Shown: positions 5,885 through 13,693 of the stretch, in pieces
Numbering within the stretch: the stretch's first letter is position 1
Layout of the letters: each line of letters begins with the position of its first letter
Source: CAZSLZ01 sp964607865
Lineage (GTDB): Bacteria > Vulcanimicrobiota > JAJTBE01 > CAZSLZ01
Assembly (NCBI GenBank): GCA_964607865.1
Contig: CAZSLZ010000085.1
Location: forward strand, 1 to 14,402
DNA length: 14,402 nt
Direction of reading: 5' to 3'
Position numbers and translations under genes: made by a program
The notes under the pieces: model-generated
Told to the model about the DNA's origin: nothing
Databases searched by the model: none
Seen by the model: the letters and a program-made list of their open reading frames with translations, nothing else

Positions 5885-7071
5885 AAGATCCGGTAGAAAA
5901 AATTTTAAAACTGATTGGTGAAAAGAAAATCACTGCCCGGGATGCTGAAAAGTTATTAGAATCGCTGGAGGAAAATATAGACAAATTGCCCCTTGTACTG
6001 CAGCGGGAAACTGCTACCCGCAGGCTGGAGCTTGTTGAAAGTGAAGATAAGCCAGGTTATTCCTGTTTTGAATTTGATCCCGGTAAGGAAATATACATAG
6101 ATTTACCATTACAGGATGTGGAAGTGCAGGGAGAGGAAACTGGAGAAAACAGGTTGCTTTTCAGCAACAATGTTGACAAAGTTACTGTCTGGGAAGAAGA
6201 ATTGAGTTATTGTATTCATTTAACAAAAAAAGAAAAAAATAACGATAAATTTAAAATTTTAGTCTGTTCAGCCGAGAAAAGTAACCTGGTGGTCAACGGA
6301 GTTAACGGAGATGTTAAGATAGACGGAGTCAATGGAGATATTAAATTAAAAAACAAAACAGGGGACATTTTTATCAGCAATATTCATGAGGCGCGTTTGG
6401 TTTTAAACTGTATAGATTCTGATATAAATATTAAAGATTGCGTTTCGAATTTGGAAATAAAAACCACCGATGGGGATGTTCTAATTGAAGATTGTGAGGT
6501 TGAGGGGAGTATTTATTCAATCAGTGGTGACATAGAAGTTAAAGCCAGCGGGGTTGATCTGGTTGTGGACTGCTACTCCGCTGATTCCAGAATTGAAGAG
6601 GTCACAGGTAATATAAAATGGAAAAGTACATCTGGCAATTTGCAAATTTCTGATTTTCAGGGGAAACTGGCCGCATATAGCCGGGCGGGTGACATCATGA
6701 TGAAAAAATCATCAGGGATAATCAAGGCAACATCTGTAAGCGGAGATACAAAAGCTGATGAGATAACAGTTGAGAAACTTCAGATAGATACTTCCTCGGG
6801 AAATATAAACGTTAAACCCGATTATCTTGAAGAATCGGCGGAATTGAAGCTGAAGACCCGTTCGGGGAATATACTGGTTATATTGCCGGAAAAAACTGGC
6901 GGGACAATAAATGCCTGCAGTAAATCGGGCAAGGTTGTGTGTAACAGAAAACTGGAAGAAAAGCTTTCAGAAGGCGATAATTGTATAAGTTGGACACTTT
7001 CTGACAACCAGAATGTTGATCCGCCTGTTGTTGAGTTGGAAAGTATATTGGGAAACATTGAAATCAAGTGA
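5881..7071 (+). CDS. DUF4097 family beta-repeat protein with SHOCT-like N-terminus
   Basis: A 396-residue protein. Residues 3-30 (VEKILKLIGEKKITARDAEKLLESL) form a SHOCT-like two-helix module as at the N-terminus of YvlB/LiaX-type proteins. Residues about 60-120 are a beta-rich lead-in. Residues about 135-395 carry repeated short strands with turn motifs NGDVKI, NGDIKL, TGDIFI, DGDVLI, SGDIEV, TGNIKW, SGNLQI, AGDIMM, SGNINV and SGNILV, typical of the DUF4097 'putative adhesin' beta-solenoid. There is no signal peptide or membrane helix, so it is probably cytosolic or membrane-peripheral, not a true adhesin. The start codon overlaps the DUF2089 stop by four bases. Relatives in Firmicutes belong to cell-envelope stress systems, so a sensor or effector role with DUF2089 is a reasonable inference. 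Confidence 0.9.
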   Translation: MKDPVEKILKLIGEKKITARDAEKLLESLEENIDKLPLVLQRETATRRLELVESEDKPGYSCFEFDPGKEIYIDLPLQDVEVQGEETGENRLLFSNNVDKVTVWEEELSYCIHLTKKEKNNDKFKILVCSAEKSNLVVNGVNGDVKIDGVNGDIKLKNKTGDIFISNIHEARLVLNCIDSDINIKDCVSNLEIKTTDGDVLIEDCEVEGSIYSISGDIEVKASGVDLVVDCYSADSRIEEVTGNIKWKSTSGNLQISDFQGKLAAYSRAGDIMMKKSSGIIKATSVSGDTKADEITVEKLQIDTSSGNINVKPDYLEESAELKLKTRSGNILVILPEKTGGTINACSKSGKVVCNRKLEEKLSEGDNCISWTLSDNQNVDPPVVELESILGNIEIK

Positions 7072-7189
7072 TTTTTTTTCTGTTTATTATCTCTAAAAAA
7101 GGAAATAGGGTAGTTTATTAGAATTCTTAACCTGATATTAATTTGCATATATTCCGGTATTTGTCTTAAATTTGGAGGACAATTAACTT
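7072..7189 (+). other. 118-bp gap before the LolA-like/GATase-like gene
   Basis: AT-rich. There is no stem-loop terminator after the DUF4097 stop and no convincing promoter. The only strong signal is GGAGG at 7174-7178, the ribosome site for the TTG start at 7190. Read-through from the DUF2089 operon is therefore possible. Confidence 0.5.
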
Positions 7190-9037
7190 TTGAGTAAAAG
7201 ATATCGATTTTTTATATATTTCATTTTCATATGGTTTTTTATTCTTTCCTTTTCCGGTTTTCTGGAAGCCCAGGAAAAACCGGCAGGGCCTGCCCCTTCG
7301 CCGAAACCTTCTCCTGCCGCCACTTCTGAGCCTTCGCCCAGCCCCACTCCTGCAGAAATATCTGCAATTGGCCTGTTAAATGAAGTATGGTTGAAAAACC
7401 AGAAACTGGAAAAATTTCAGGGGACAGTTACTTTTGTAAGAGTTGATGACGGTTTTTTAAGGGAATTATTTCCTGTCTCCAACGAAGAGGTTTTTACCGA
7501 CCGGATGGGAGGCGTAATTAACTACACTGAAAACCCGAAAATATTCAGGCTGTTACTACACGAATTTTCACCGGGAGATTATACCTATAGGTTTTCCAGC
7601 AACAATGGCTACGATATTTCTCTGGCTGAGAACTATAACCGTTTTCTGATGGAAGAAAAACAGCAGTTGAATAAAAGAAGTTATGAAGAACGGGTCAATG
7701 GAATTCAAGAATTTAATGAAAGATATTTCCTGGTCGATCGGTTTAATCCTGATGGTTCGGTTCATTTGAACCCCTATCATCCATTGAACCTTATATTTCC
7801 TTTTTCCCTCAAGGATACCGATCCATCCCAGAAGATAAAATACGTGGGTAAAAACAGTTCCAACGGAAGATTATGTAATGTAGTAGAAATAGAAAGTGAA
7901 AAGTTTGGAAAGTTTCATGTCTATATTTCCCAGAAGGAACCCGGAACTGTTTACCAGATTGATAGATTTGATAAACTCGATAAAGATTATGTTTATGCCA
8001 CTGCAATTTATTCCAACTTCAAGGAGTTTCTGTTTGGCGGAAAAGTGTATAGAGAAGTGGAACTCATTGTGGCGGGTGATACTGTTCTTAACGTTCAAAT
8101 TGAAGATTTAAGAAGTAAGCATGCTGAAATAATTGATCCTACAGCTGTAGATCGGGGTGAACAGGTCGAAACACCTGGAAGGCGTCGTTATCGAGATACC
8201 GACATCCTGATCGGGAACCCCCTCCTTACCGCCGGAGCAGCCATAACTGTATTAATTATGCTGGTTATCCTTACAATTATTGCTTATCGTTTCTGGTTCT
8301 TCAAGGAACAGCGACGGGCTTTTGCCCGGGAAGTCATAGTATATGAAGGCAACCGTCCTGAAGAAAAAATATCTCATCTTCTGGTTGACCTTGGTGTTCC
8401 CAATACTCCCTTTACACCGGAAAAGCTTACCAAGGAAAGGGAATTACTGGTGGAAAAGTCCGAGAAAAAGCCTCGTCTGCTGGTGGTGGGGCCTGGTATG
8501 TTCTCGAAATTGAAATCATATAACTTTTTAATTAAAGGGTTCGTTGCTGACGGAGGCCGGGTAGTTGTATTGGAACATGGAGTCGAAAATTCCAAGCATA
8601 TGCCTTTCAACCCTACATTTATGCCTTATGACTGGAACGATCCGAGTTATGTTTTTGTTCAACTTCCAAAATGGAAAAAAATCTGGAGACAAACTTCGCT
8701 GAAAGATTTTGAAGGAAAAACAAAACTGTTTCTGCCCTATGAATTATTAGTTCGAATAAACAATAGAGATATTGAAGTGGAGCCCATAATTGCGGTTAAT
8801 AACCCCAATGTGGACATTACCGCAGCTGCGATTGCCATGATATACGAGGGTAAAGGCGAATATATGCTTATTCAATATCGGTTGATTGATGCCATAAAGA
8901 ATATGAAACTTGCAAATAAAGTAGCTGAGAACATGCTTGCCGACTTGTTAATATATATGTTTGGCAGGGAAAGCGCCATTGAATTTGCGCCCCAGTGGCT
9001 TCTGAATTTATTTGGCATCAGGAAACCCGGCCAATAG
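7190..9037 (+). CDS. Membrane protein: LolA/RseB-like external domain, TM helix, GATase-like domain
   Basis: A 615-residue protein starting at TTG, with GGAGG 11 bases upstream; no ATG precedes the signal sequence. Residues 1-27 are a signal peptide or anchor (FFIYFIFIWFFILSF, then LEA). Residues 29-56 are a Pro/Ser-rich linker. Residues about 60-310 resemble LolA/RseB-type lipid-handling folds: an N-terminal helix, then long strands such as FQGTVTFVRV, KYVGKNSSNGRLCNVVEIE and VYQIDRFDKLDKDYVYATAIY. A transmembrane helix lies at about 345-370, followed by a basic stretch KEQRRAFAR. Residues about 428-592 look like a class I GATase-like Rossmann domain without the catalytic Cys (RLLVVGPGMF, FVADGGRVVVLE, YEGKGEYMLIQYRLID, then NMLADLLIYM), as found beside glycoside hydrolases. 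It may couple periplasmic lipid or lipoprotein state to the cytoplasm. Both domain calls are by pattern. Confidence 0.75.
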   Translation: MSKRYRFFIYFIFIWFFILSFSGFLEAQEKPAGPAPSPKPSPAATSEPSPSPTPAEISAIGLLNEVWLKNQKLEKFQGTVTFVRVDDGFLRELFPVSNEEVFTDRMGGVINYTENPKIFRLLLHEFSPGDYTYRFSSNNGYDISLAENYNRFLMEEKQQLNKRSYEERVNGIQEFNERYFLVDRFNPDGSVHLNPYHPLNLIFPFSLKDTDPSQKIKYVGKNSSNGRLCNVVEIESEKFGKFHVYISQKEPGTVYQIDRFDKLDKDYVYATAIYSNFKEFLFGGKVYREVELIVAGDTVLNVQIEDLRSKHAEIIDPTAVDRGEQVETPGRRRYRDTDILIGNPLLTAGAAITVLIMLVILTIIAYRFWFFKEQRRAFAREVIVYEGNRPEEKISHLLVDLGVPNTPFTPEKLTKERELLVEKSEKKPRLLVVGPGMFSKLKSYNFLIKGFVADGGRVVVLEHGVENSKHMPFNPTFMPYDWNDPSYVFVQLPKWKKIWRQTSLKDFEGKTKLFLPYELLVRINNRDIEVEPIIAVNNPNVDITAAAIAMIYEGKGEYMLIQYRLIDAIKNMKLANKVAENMLADLLIYMFGRESAIEFAPQWLLNLFGIRKPGQ

Positions 9038-9044
9038 GTTTCGT

Positions 9045-9073
9045 TTTCAAATTACAATTAAAAAAGATATAAA
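9045..9073 (+). promoter_or_regulatory. Possible eno promoter
   Basis: TTTCAA (9045-9050, 3/6), 17 bp, then TATAAA (9068-9073, 5/6) would start transcription near 9080, giving a normal leader. It is weak. Co-transcription with the upstream gene is also possible, as the gap is only 78 bases and has no terminator. Confidence 0.3.
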
Positions 9074-9115
9074 ATAAAACTGCACAAAATTTATAATAAC
9101 ACAGGAGGATTTAGA

Positions 9116-10432
9116 ATGACTGAAATACTTGATATTCAAGCCCGACAAATTTTGGATTCCCGGGGAAACCCCACGGTGGAAGTTGATGTGGAGCTGGCAT
9201 GTGGCGCAATAGGCCGCGCTGCTGTACCTTCGGGCGCATCTACCGGTTCTCATGAAGCATTGGAATTAAGAGACCAGGATAAATCAGATTACCTGGGCAA
9301 ATCTGTTCATAAAGCTGTAGAAAATGTGAATACGATTATTGCCCCCGAACTTCTGGGAATTGATGCCATCTGGCAGAAAGAGATAGACCGGATTATGCTG
9401 GAGCTGGATGGAACCCCTAACAAGAGTAAACTGGGTGCAAATGCCATACTGGGTGTTTCAATGGCTGTTGCCAAAGCTGCCGCTGAAGCTCTGGGGTTAC
9501 CCCTTTTCCAGTATCTGGGTGGAGTTTATGCCCACACCCTGCCTGTTCCCATGATGAATATTATGAATGGCGGAGCCCATGGCGATAATAATGTTGATTT
9601 TCAGGAAATCATGATTATGCCCATCGGAGCTCCTTCTGTAACCAAAGCTATTCAGTGGGGATCGGAAGTATTCCACAACCTGAAGAAGATTTTGAAAAAC
9701 AAGGGTTATTCCACCACCGTTGGCGACGAGGGCGGTTTTTCCCCCAATGTAAAGTCTAACGACGAAGCCATTGAAGTAGTTCTGGAGGCTGTTAAGGCAG
9801 CTGGTTATGAACCTGGAAAGGATATTTTCATTGCTCTGGATCCCGCAGCCAGCGAATTTTATGAAGATGGTAAATATCATTTCAAGAAAAGTACCGGTGA
9901 AAAGTTGACATCAGAACAAATGGTTGATTACTGGGCCAAATGGGTGGAAAAATATCCCATCATTTCCATCGAAGACGGACTTGCAGAAGATGACTGGGAA
10001 GGCTTCAAGCTTATGACTGAAAAACTGGGACATAAGTTACAGGTTATGGGTGACGATCTGTTTGTGACTAACCCTGAAAGATTGAAAGAGGGTATAAAGA
10101 AGGGCGTGGGAAATTCCATTCTGATTAAACTGAACCAGATTGGAACCCTTACTGAAACTCTGGAAACAATTGAAACTGCAAAGCGGGCAGGTTATACCTG
10201 TGTAATTTCTCACCGTTCTGGTGAAACCGCCGATTCCTTCATTGCTGACCTGGCAGTTGCCACTAATGTTGGCCAGATTAAAACCGGCTCCCTCTCCAGG
10301 GTGGACAGGACCGAAAAGTATAACCAGTTAATGAGAATTGAAGAAAAACTCGAAAATTCTGCATCTTATCCCGGTATGGATGCCTTCTATAACCTGAAGG
10401 AAAAAAAGGAACGGGAACTGGTTAAAAAGTAA
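9116..10432 (+). CDS. eno: Enolase (phosphopyruvate hydratase)
   Basis: Interconverts 2-phosphoglycerate and phosphoenolpyruvate in glycolysis and gluconeogenesis. The 438-residue length is normal. Landmarks in order: mobile loop SGASTGSHEALELRD (39-53), NGGAHGDNNVDFQE (151-164), general acid/base Glu in GDEGGF (E205), Mg ligands D242 (ALDPA), E286 (SIEDG) and D313 (GDD), catalytic Lys K338 in LIKLNQIGT, SHRSGE (365-370) and K389 in IKTGSLSR. All catalytic positions are intact. Gly at 156 replaces the more usual Ala in GGAHADNN, a mild change. ATG start with AGGAGG seven bases upstream, the best ribosome site in the window, consistent with high expression. A strong terminator follows. Its neighbours are not glycolytic, so there is no pathway operon here. 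Confidence 0.99.
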   Translation: MTEILDIQARQILDSRGNPTVEVDVELACGAIGRAAVPSGASTGSHEALELRDQDKSDYLGKSVHKAVENVNTIIAPELLGIDAIWQKEIDRIMLELDGTPNKSKLGANAILGVSMAVAKAAAEALGLPLFQYLGGVYAHTLPVPMMNIMNGGAHGDNNVDFQEIMIMPIGAPSVTKAIQWGSEVFHNLKKILKNKGYSTTVGDEGGFSPNVKSNDEAIEVVLEAVKAAGYEPGKDIFIALDPAASEFYEDGKYHFKKSTGEKLTSEQMVDYWAKWVEKYPIISIEDGLAEDDWEGFKLMTEKLGHKLQVMGDDLFVTNPERLKEGIKKGVGNSILIKLNQIGTLTETLETIETAKRAGYTCVISHRSGETADSFIADLAVATNVGQIKTGSLSRVDRTEKYNQLMRIEEKLENSASYPGMDAFYNLKEKKERELVKK

Positions 10433-10450
10433 GATAATTTCTAAGAATTC

Positions 10451-10485
10451 AAAGAGGCTGCCTGAAAAGGGCAGCCTCTTTTTAT
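10451..10485 (+). terminator. Rho-independent terminator of eno
   Basis: A 12-bp perfect stem AAAGAGGCTGCC (10451-10462) / GGCAGCCTCTTT (10470-10481) with a 7-base loop is followed by T residues. It lies between the convergent eno and RND genes and may also stop minus-strand transcripts, though the T-run on that side is only three bases. Confidence 0.92.
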
Positions 10486-10507
10486 ATTCTTAAAGTTATC
10501 AGGAAGC

Positions 10508-13500
10508 CTATCCTTCCGATGGTTGGTTTCTCAATTCCTGTTCATATTCCAGCTCATCTTTGATGTGTCTTTCGGTATCTCTGGCGCCACCAAACATCAC
10601 AAAGAACATGGGTATAACCAGCAGTGTCAGCATGGTGGAAAAAGAAAGGCCAAAAATGATAACCCAGCACATGGGGGTGAAAAGAACCCCGCCAAACAAT
10701 GCCAGGGGCAACAGGCCACCCAGGGTACTCAAGGTGGTGAGCATAATAGGCCTGAATCGGATAACCCCAGCTTCTTTAATTGAAACCAGCAGGTCCTTAC
10801 CCTGACGCATGTTATCTTGAATAAACCCAATCATAACAATAGCATTATTTACCACCACCCCTGCCAGGGAAATGAGCCCCAGGGCCGACATGAACCCCAG
10901 TGGTTGTCTCATAATCCACATTCCTGCAGTTGCGCCGATGAAAGCCAGGGGAATGGCAAGATAAATTGCCAGGCCGATTCTCAGTGATTTGAATTGGAAG
11001 GACAGGATCATAAGAAGGAGGAAGAGGGCAAAAATTGCCAGAACCCCAAGATCGCTATAAGCTTTGGATGATTTATCCTGTTCTCCGCCATAGGTTACTT
11101 TGTATCCTGGTTCCATTTTTATCTTCGCAATTTGTGGAGTCAATTCTTTTAAAACCTGGGATGATACATAATTATCTTTTATGTAGGCAGATACGGTGAT
11201 TGTACGTAGCTGTTGATAGCGGTCGATTTCGCTGGTCTGGGTTTCAAACGAAACCTTGGCGAAACTGTCCAACCTGTGTTTTATTCCGGTTTTGGATGAA
11301 GTAAATATCATGGATTTTATATTATTAAGATTCTTTCTCTCACTAACAGGAACTCGTAAAACCAGATCAATTTGACGTTCAGGAGCTTTCAGTTTTGAAA
11401 TGGGGTAACCTTCTACACCCACATACATACCAGTGGCTATGTCCTGAGAAGTCAGCCCCAGCATTTTTGCTTTCTCCTGGTCAATATTTATCACCAGTTT
11501 TTCTGAGTCCATTCCAAAATTATCACTGAAAGATTCAACACCGGGATTCTTTTCCATCAATTTTTCAACTTCATGGGCATATTGTTTAAGGGTTTCAATT
11601 TCTGTTCCGGCAATCTGAACCTGAATGGGCGCGCCCACTGAAGGGCCGGTTTCCAATTTTATGGTTTCAATCAGGGCTCCACTTACTTCTTCTTTGGCAA
11701 AAACATTGAATGTATCAATAGTTTCATTGGTAACCTTCTTGTTGGGAGTTACTACCATAAACTGGGCTGTATTGGTCTGGTTGGGTTGGGGGGCTATACT
11801 TATGTAAAACCGGGGGCCACCGCCTCCGATGTAAGCAACGTAATCTTTTACCAGGGTATGTTTCCCATCCTTTGATTTTACTGTTTTCATTTCTTCCAGT
11901 TTGTTTTCAAGCTTTTGCACTATTTTTTCTGTTCCTGAAACATCCCAGCCATTGGGAAGGGTTACATTAATTACAAACTGGGCTCTTTCATCGGCAGGGA
12001 AGAAAGACAGCGGAATAAACACTGCCGTTACCACCAGCGAACCGATAAATAGTCCCAGAAGAATTAAAACCACCAGTTTTTTATGGTTCTGGGTGAAATC
12101 AATAAGAGGGTAATAATATTTTCTTAGAGTATCCTCGTAGGTACTTTTCTGTTCTTTTTTCTTCTCTCTGGCTTTGGCTTCTCTTTGCTCCTTGCTGGGA
12201 AGGAAATAAGCTGCCGCTGCCGGGGAAACAAACATCGCCACAATGTATGATATGACCAGCGCAATGGAAATCACCTGGGGCAGCGAGGCGATATACTCGC
12301 CGGTATTACCGGGCATTAATGCCAGGGGCAGAAAGGCGGCTATGGTGGTGAGGGTGCCTGAAAAAAGGGCTATTTTAACTTCTATGGCGCCTTTGATTGC
12401 TGCGTTAAGTTTATCATAACCCATTTCAATATACCTATCGACGTTGTCGGTAATAACAATTGCGTTATCTACCACCATACCCAGAGAAATAATAAGGGCA
12501 TTGATTGACATCTGTTGTAATTCCATGTCAAAAACACCCATCATAGCGAAAGTGGCAATCATTATAAGGGGGACAGCCACCGTTACCACAGCTGCGTTTT
12601 TCAAGCCCATTCCCACACCTAAAACAAGAAGCACAATTATGATAGCTTCGTAAAAATTAACCATAAAGTTTTGAACGGCAGCGTCCACGTTGTCGGGTTG
12701 ATTGGAAAGTTCCACCAGGCTGAGGCCTTCGGGCAGATCTTCAGCTATTTCATCAATAGCCTTGTTGATTTTATCTCCCCATTCTACAATGTTTTGTCCC
12801 CGTTTCATAGCAAAAACAATAATGATGCTTTTTTTGGAGTTGACCTTGCTTTTAAAAACCACCGGATCTTCATAGCCATGATAAACATGGGCATCCAGAT
12901 CTTTAATACGATATATTTTGCCGTCGGAGTCGGTATGAACAATAGTGTCCCGGATTTGATCCAGGTTTTTATAGGGCCCGGTAACTTCCAGAAGAACATG
13001 TTTGTCATCCACATTCAAATAGGGCTGGGCAATCTGTATGTTTTGTGAATCAATTGCGTTATAGACTTCATGGGGGTTTATACTTAAGTTTGTGAAATAG
13101 TCCATGGAAATATCTATATAAATCTTTTCGTCCTGAACACCCATTAATTCAAATTCGCCCACGTAATCCATGGCTTGAATTTTGTCTTTAATCCTGTTTC
13201 CCAGCGATTCCAACTGGCGGTAGGAATGCTGTCCGGTTTCTGAAACCAGCCCGATAACATAAGCTTTGGTTTCGCCGAATTTGTCATTTACTACCGGCCC
13301 GTTAATTCCCTGGGGCAGATCCCCCCGGGAATCGTTTACATAGTTTCGAATATCCTGAAAGGCGCGTTTGACCCTTTCCACGGAAACGTAATCGGAAATA
13401 GTAACAGTTATTACTGATACACCCGGCAAAGATTGAGAAGAAATTTCATTTACGTCATCCTGCTTGGAAACCGATTCCTCAATGGGCTTGGTTACATACA

Positions 13501-13684
13501 ATTCCACATCTTCAGGGGTTGCACCCGGCCAATAGGTAACAATTTGTACCACTCGGATTTCTAACTGCGGATCTTCATTCTGGGGCAGGCTCAGAAAAGT
13601 CTGAATTCCTACCACAAGAATTATAAAAACTGTAAAAAAAGTTAATGATTGATTTTTTACTGCTAACCGTATTAACTTATTCAA
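10508..13684 (-). CDS. RND family efflux permease (AcrB-like)
   Basis: A 1058-residue proton-driven inner-membrane exporter of the AcrB/HAE-type RND superfamily, normally trimeric and joined to an outer-membrane channel through a membrane fusion protein. It shows the typical duplicated plan: TM1 (about 13-33), large periplasmic loop (about 35-335), TM2-6 (about 340-495), a charged cytoplasmic stretch (497-522), TM7 (about 536-560), a second periplasmic loop, and TM8-12 (about 875-1032). TM4 carries the proton-relay Asp in GMVVDNAIVITDN (D406); the second Asp of AcrB is Asn407. TM10 reads GVVVNNAIVMIGF, with Asn where AcrB has Lys940. The start is TTG at 13684 with AGGAG five to six bases upstream. 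The fusion protein gene ends nine bases before it, so they form one operon. Substrate is not predictable. Confidence 0.95.
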   Translation of the reverse strand: MNKLIRLAVKNQSLTFFTVFIILVVGIQTFLSLPQNEDPQLEIRVVQIVTYWPGATPEDVELYVTKPIEESVSKQDDVNEISSQSLPGVSVITVTISDYVSVERVKRAFQDIRNYVNDSRGDLPQGINGPVVNDKFGETKAYVIGLVSETGQHSYRQLESLGNRIKDKIQAMDYVGEFELMGVQDEKIYIDISMDYFTNLSINPHEVYNAIDSQNIQIAQPYLNVDDKHVLLEVTGPYKNLDQIRDTIVHTDSDGKIYRIKDLDAHVYHGYEDPVVFKSKVNSKKSIIIVFAMKRGQNIVEWGDKINKAIDEIAEDLPEGLSLVELSNQPDNVDAAVQNFMVNFYEAIIIVLLVLGVGMGLKNAAVVTVAVPLIMIATFAMMGVFDMELQQMSINALIISLGMVVDNAIVITDNVDRYIEMGYDKLNAAIKGAIEVKIALFSGTLTTIAAFLPLALMPGNTGEYIASLPQVISIALVISYIVAMFVSPAAAAYFLPSKEQREAKAREKKKEQKSTYEDTLRKYYYPLIDFTQNHKKLVVLILLGLFIGSLVVTAVFIPLSFFPADERAQFVINVTLPNGWDVSGTEKIVQKLENKLEEMKTVKSKDGKHTLVKDYVAYIGGGGPRFYISIAPQPNQTNTAQFMVVTPNKKVTNETIDTFNVFAKEEVSGALIETIKLETGPSVGAPIQVQIAGTEIETLKQYAHEVEKLMEKNPGVESFSDNFGMDSEKLVINIDQEKAKMLGLTSQDIATGMYVGVEGYPISKLKAPERQIDLVLRVPVSERKNLNNIKSMIFTSSKTGIKHRLDSFAKVSFETQTSEIDRYQQLRTITVSAYIKDNYVSSQVLKELTPQIAKIKMEPGYKVTYGGEQDKSSKAYSDLGVLAIFALFLLLMILSFQFKSLRIGLAIYLAIPLAFIGATAGMWIMRQPLGFMSALGLISLAGVVVNNAIVMIGFIQDNMRQGKDLLVSIKEAGVIRFRPIMLTTLSTLGGLLPLALFGGVLFTPMCWVIIFGLSFSTMLTLLVIPMFFVMFGGARDTERHIKDELEYEQELRNQPSEG

Positions 13685-13693
13685 TGTTACTCC

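Noticed and set aside
9092..9097. Perfect TATAAT just upstream of eno
   Set aside because: A start point from this -10 would fall in the AGGAGG ribosome site at 9103-9108, and no -35 lies at the right distance.
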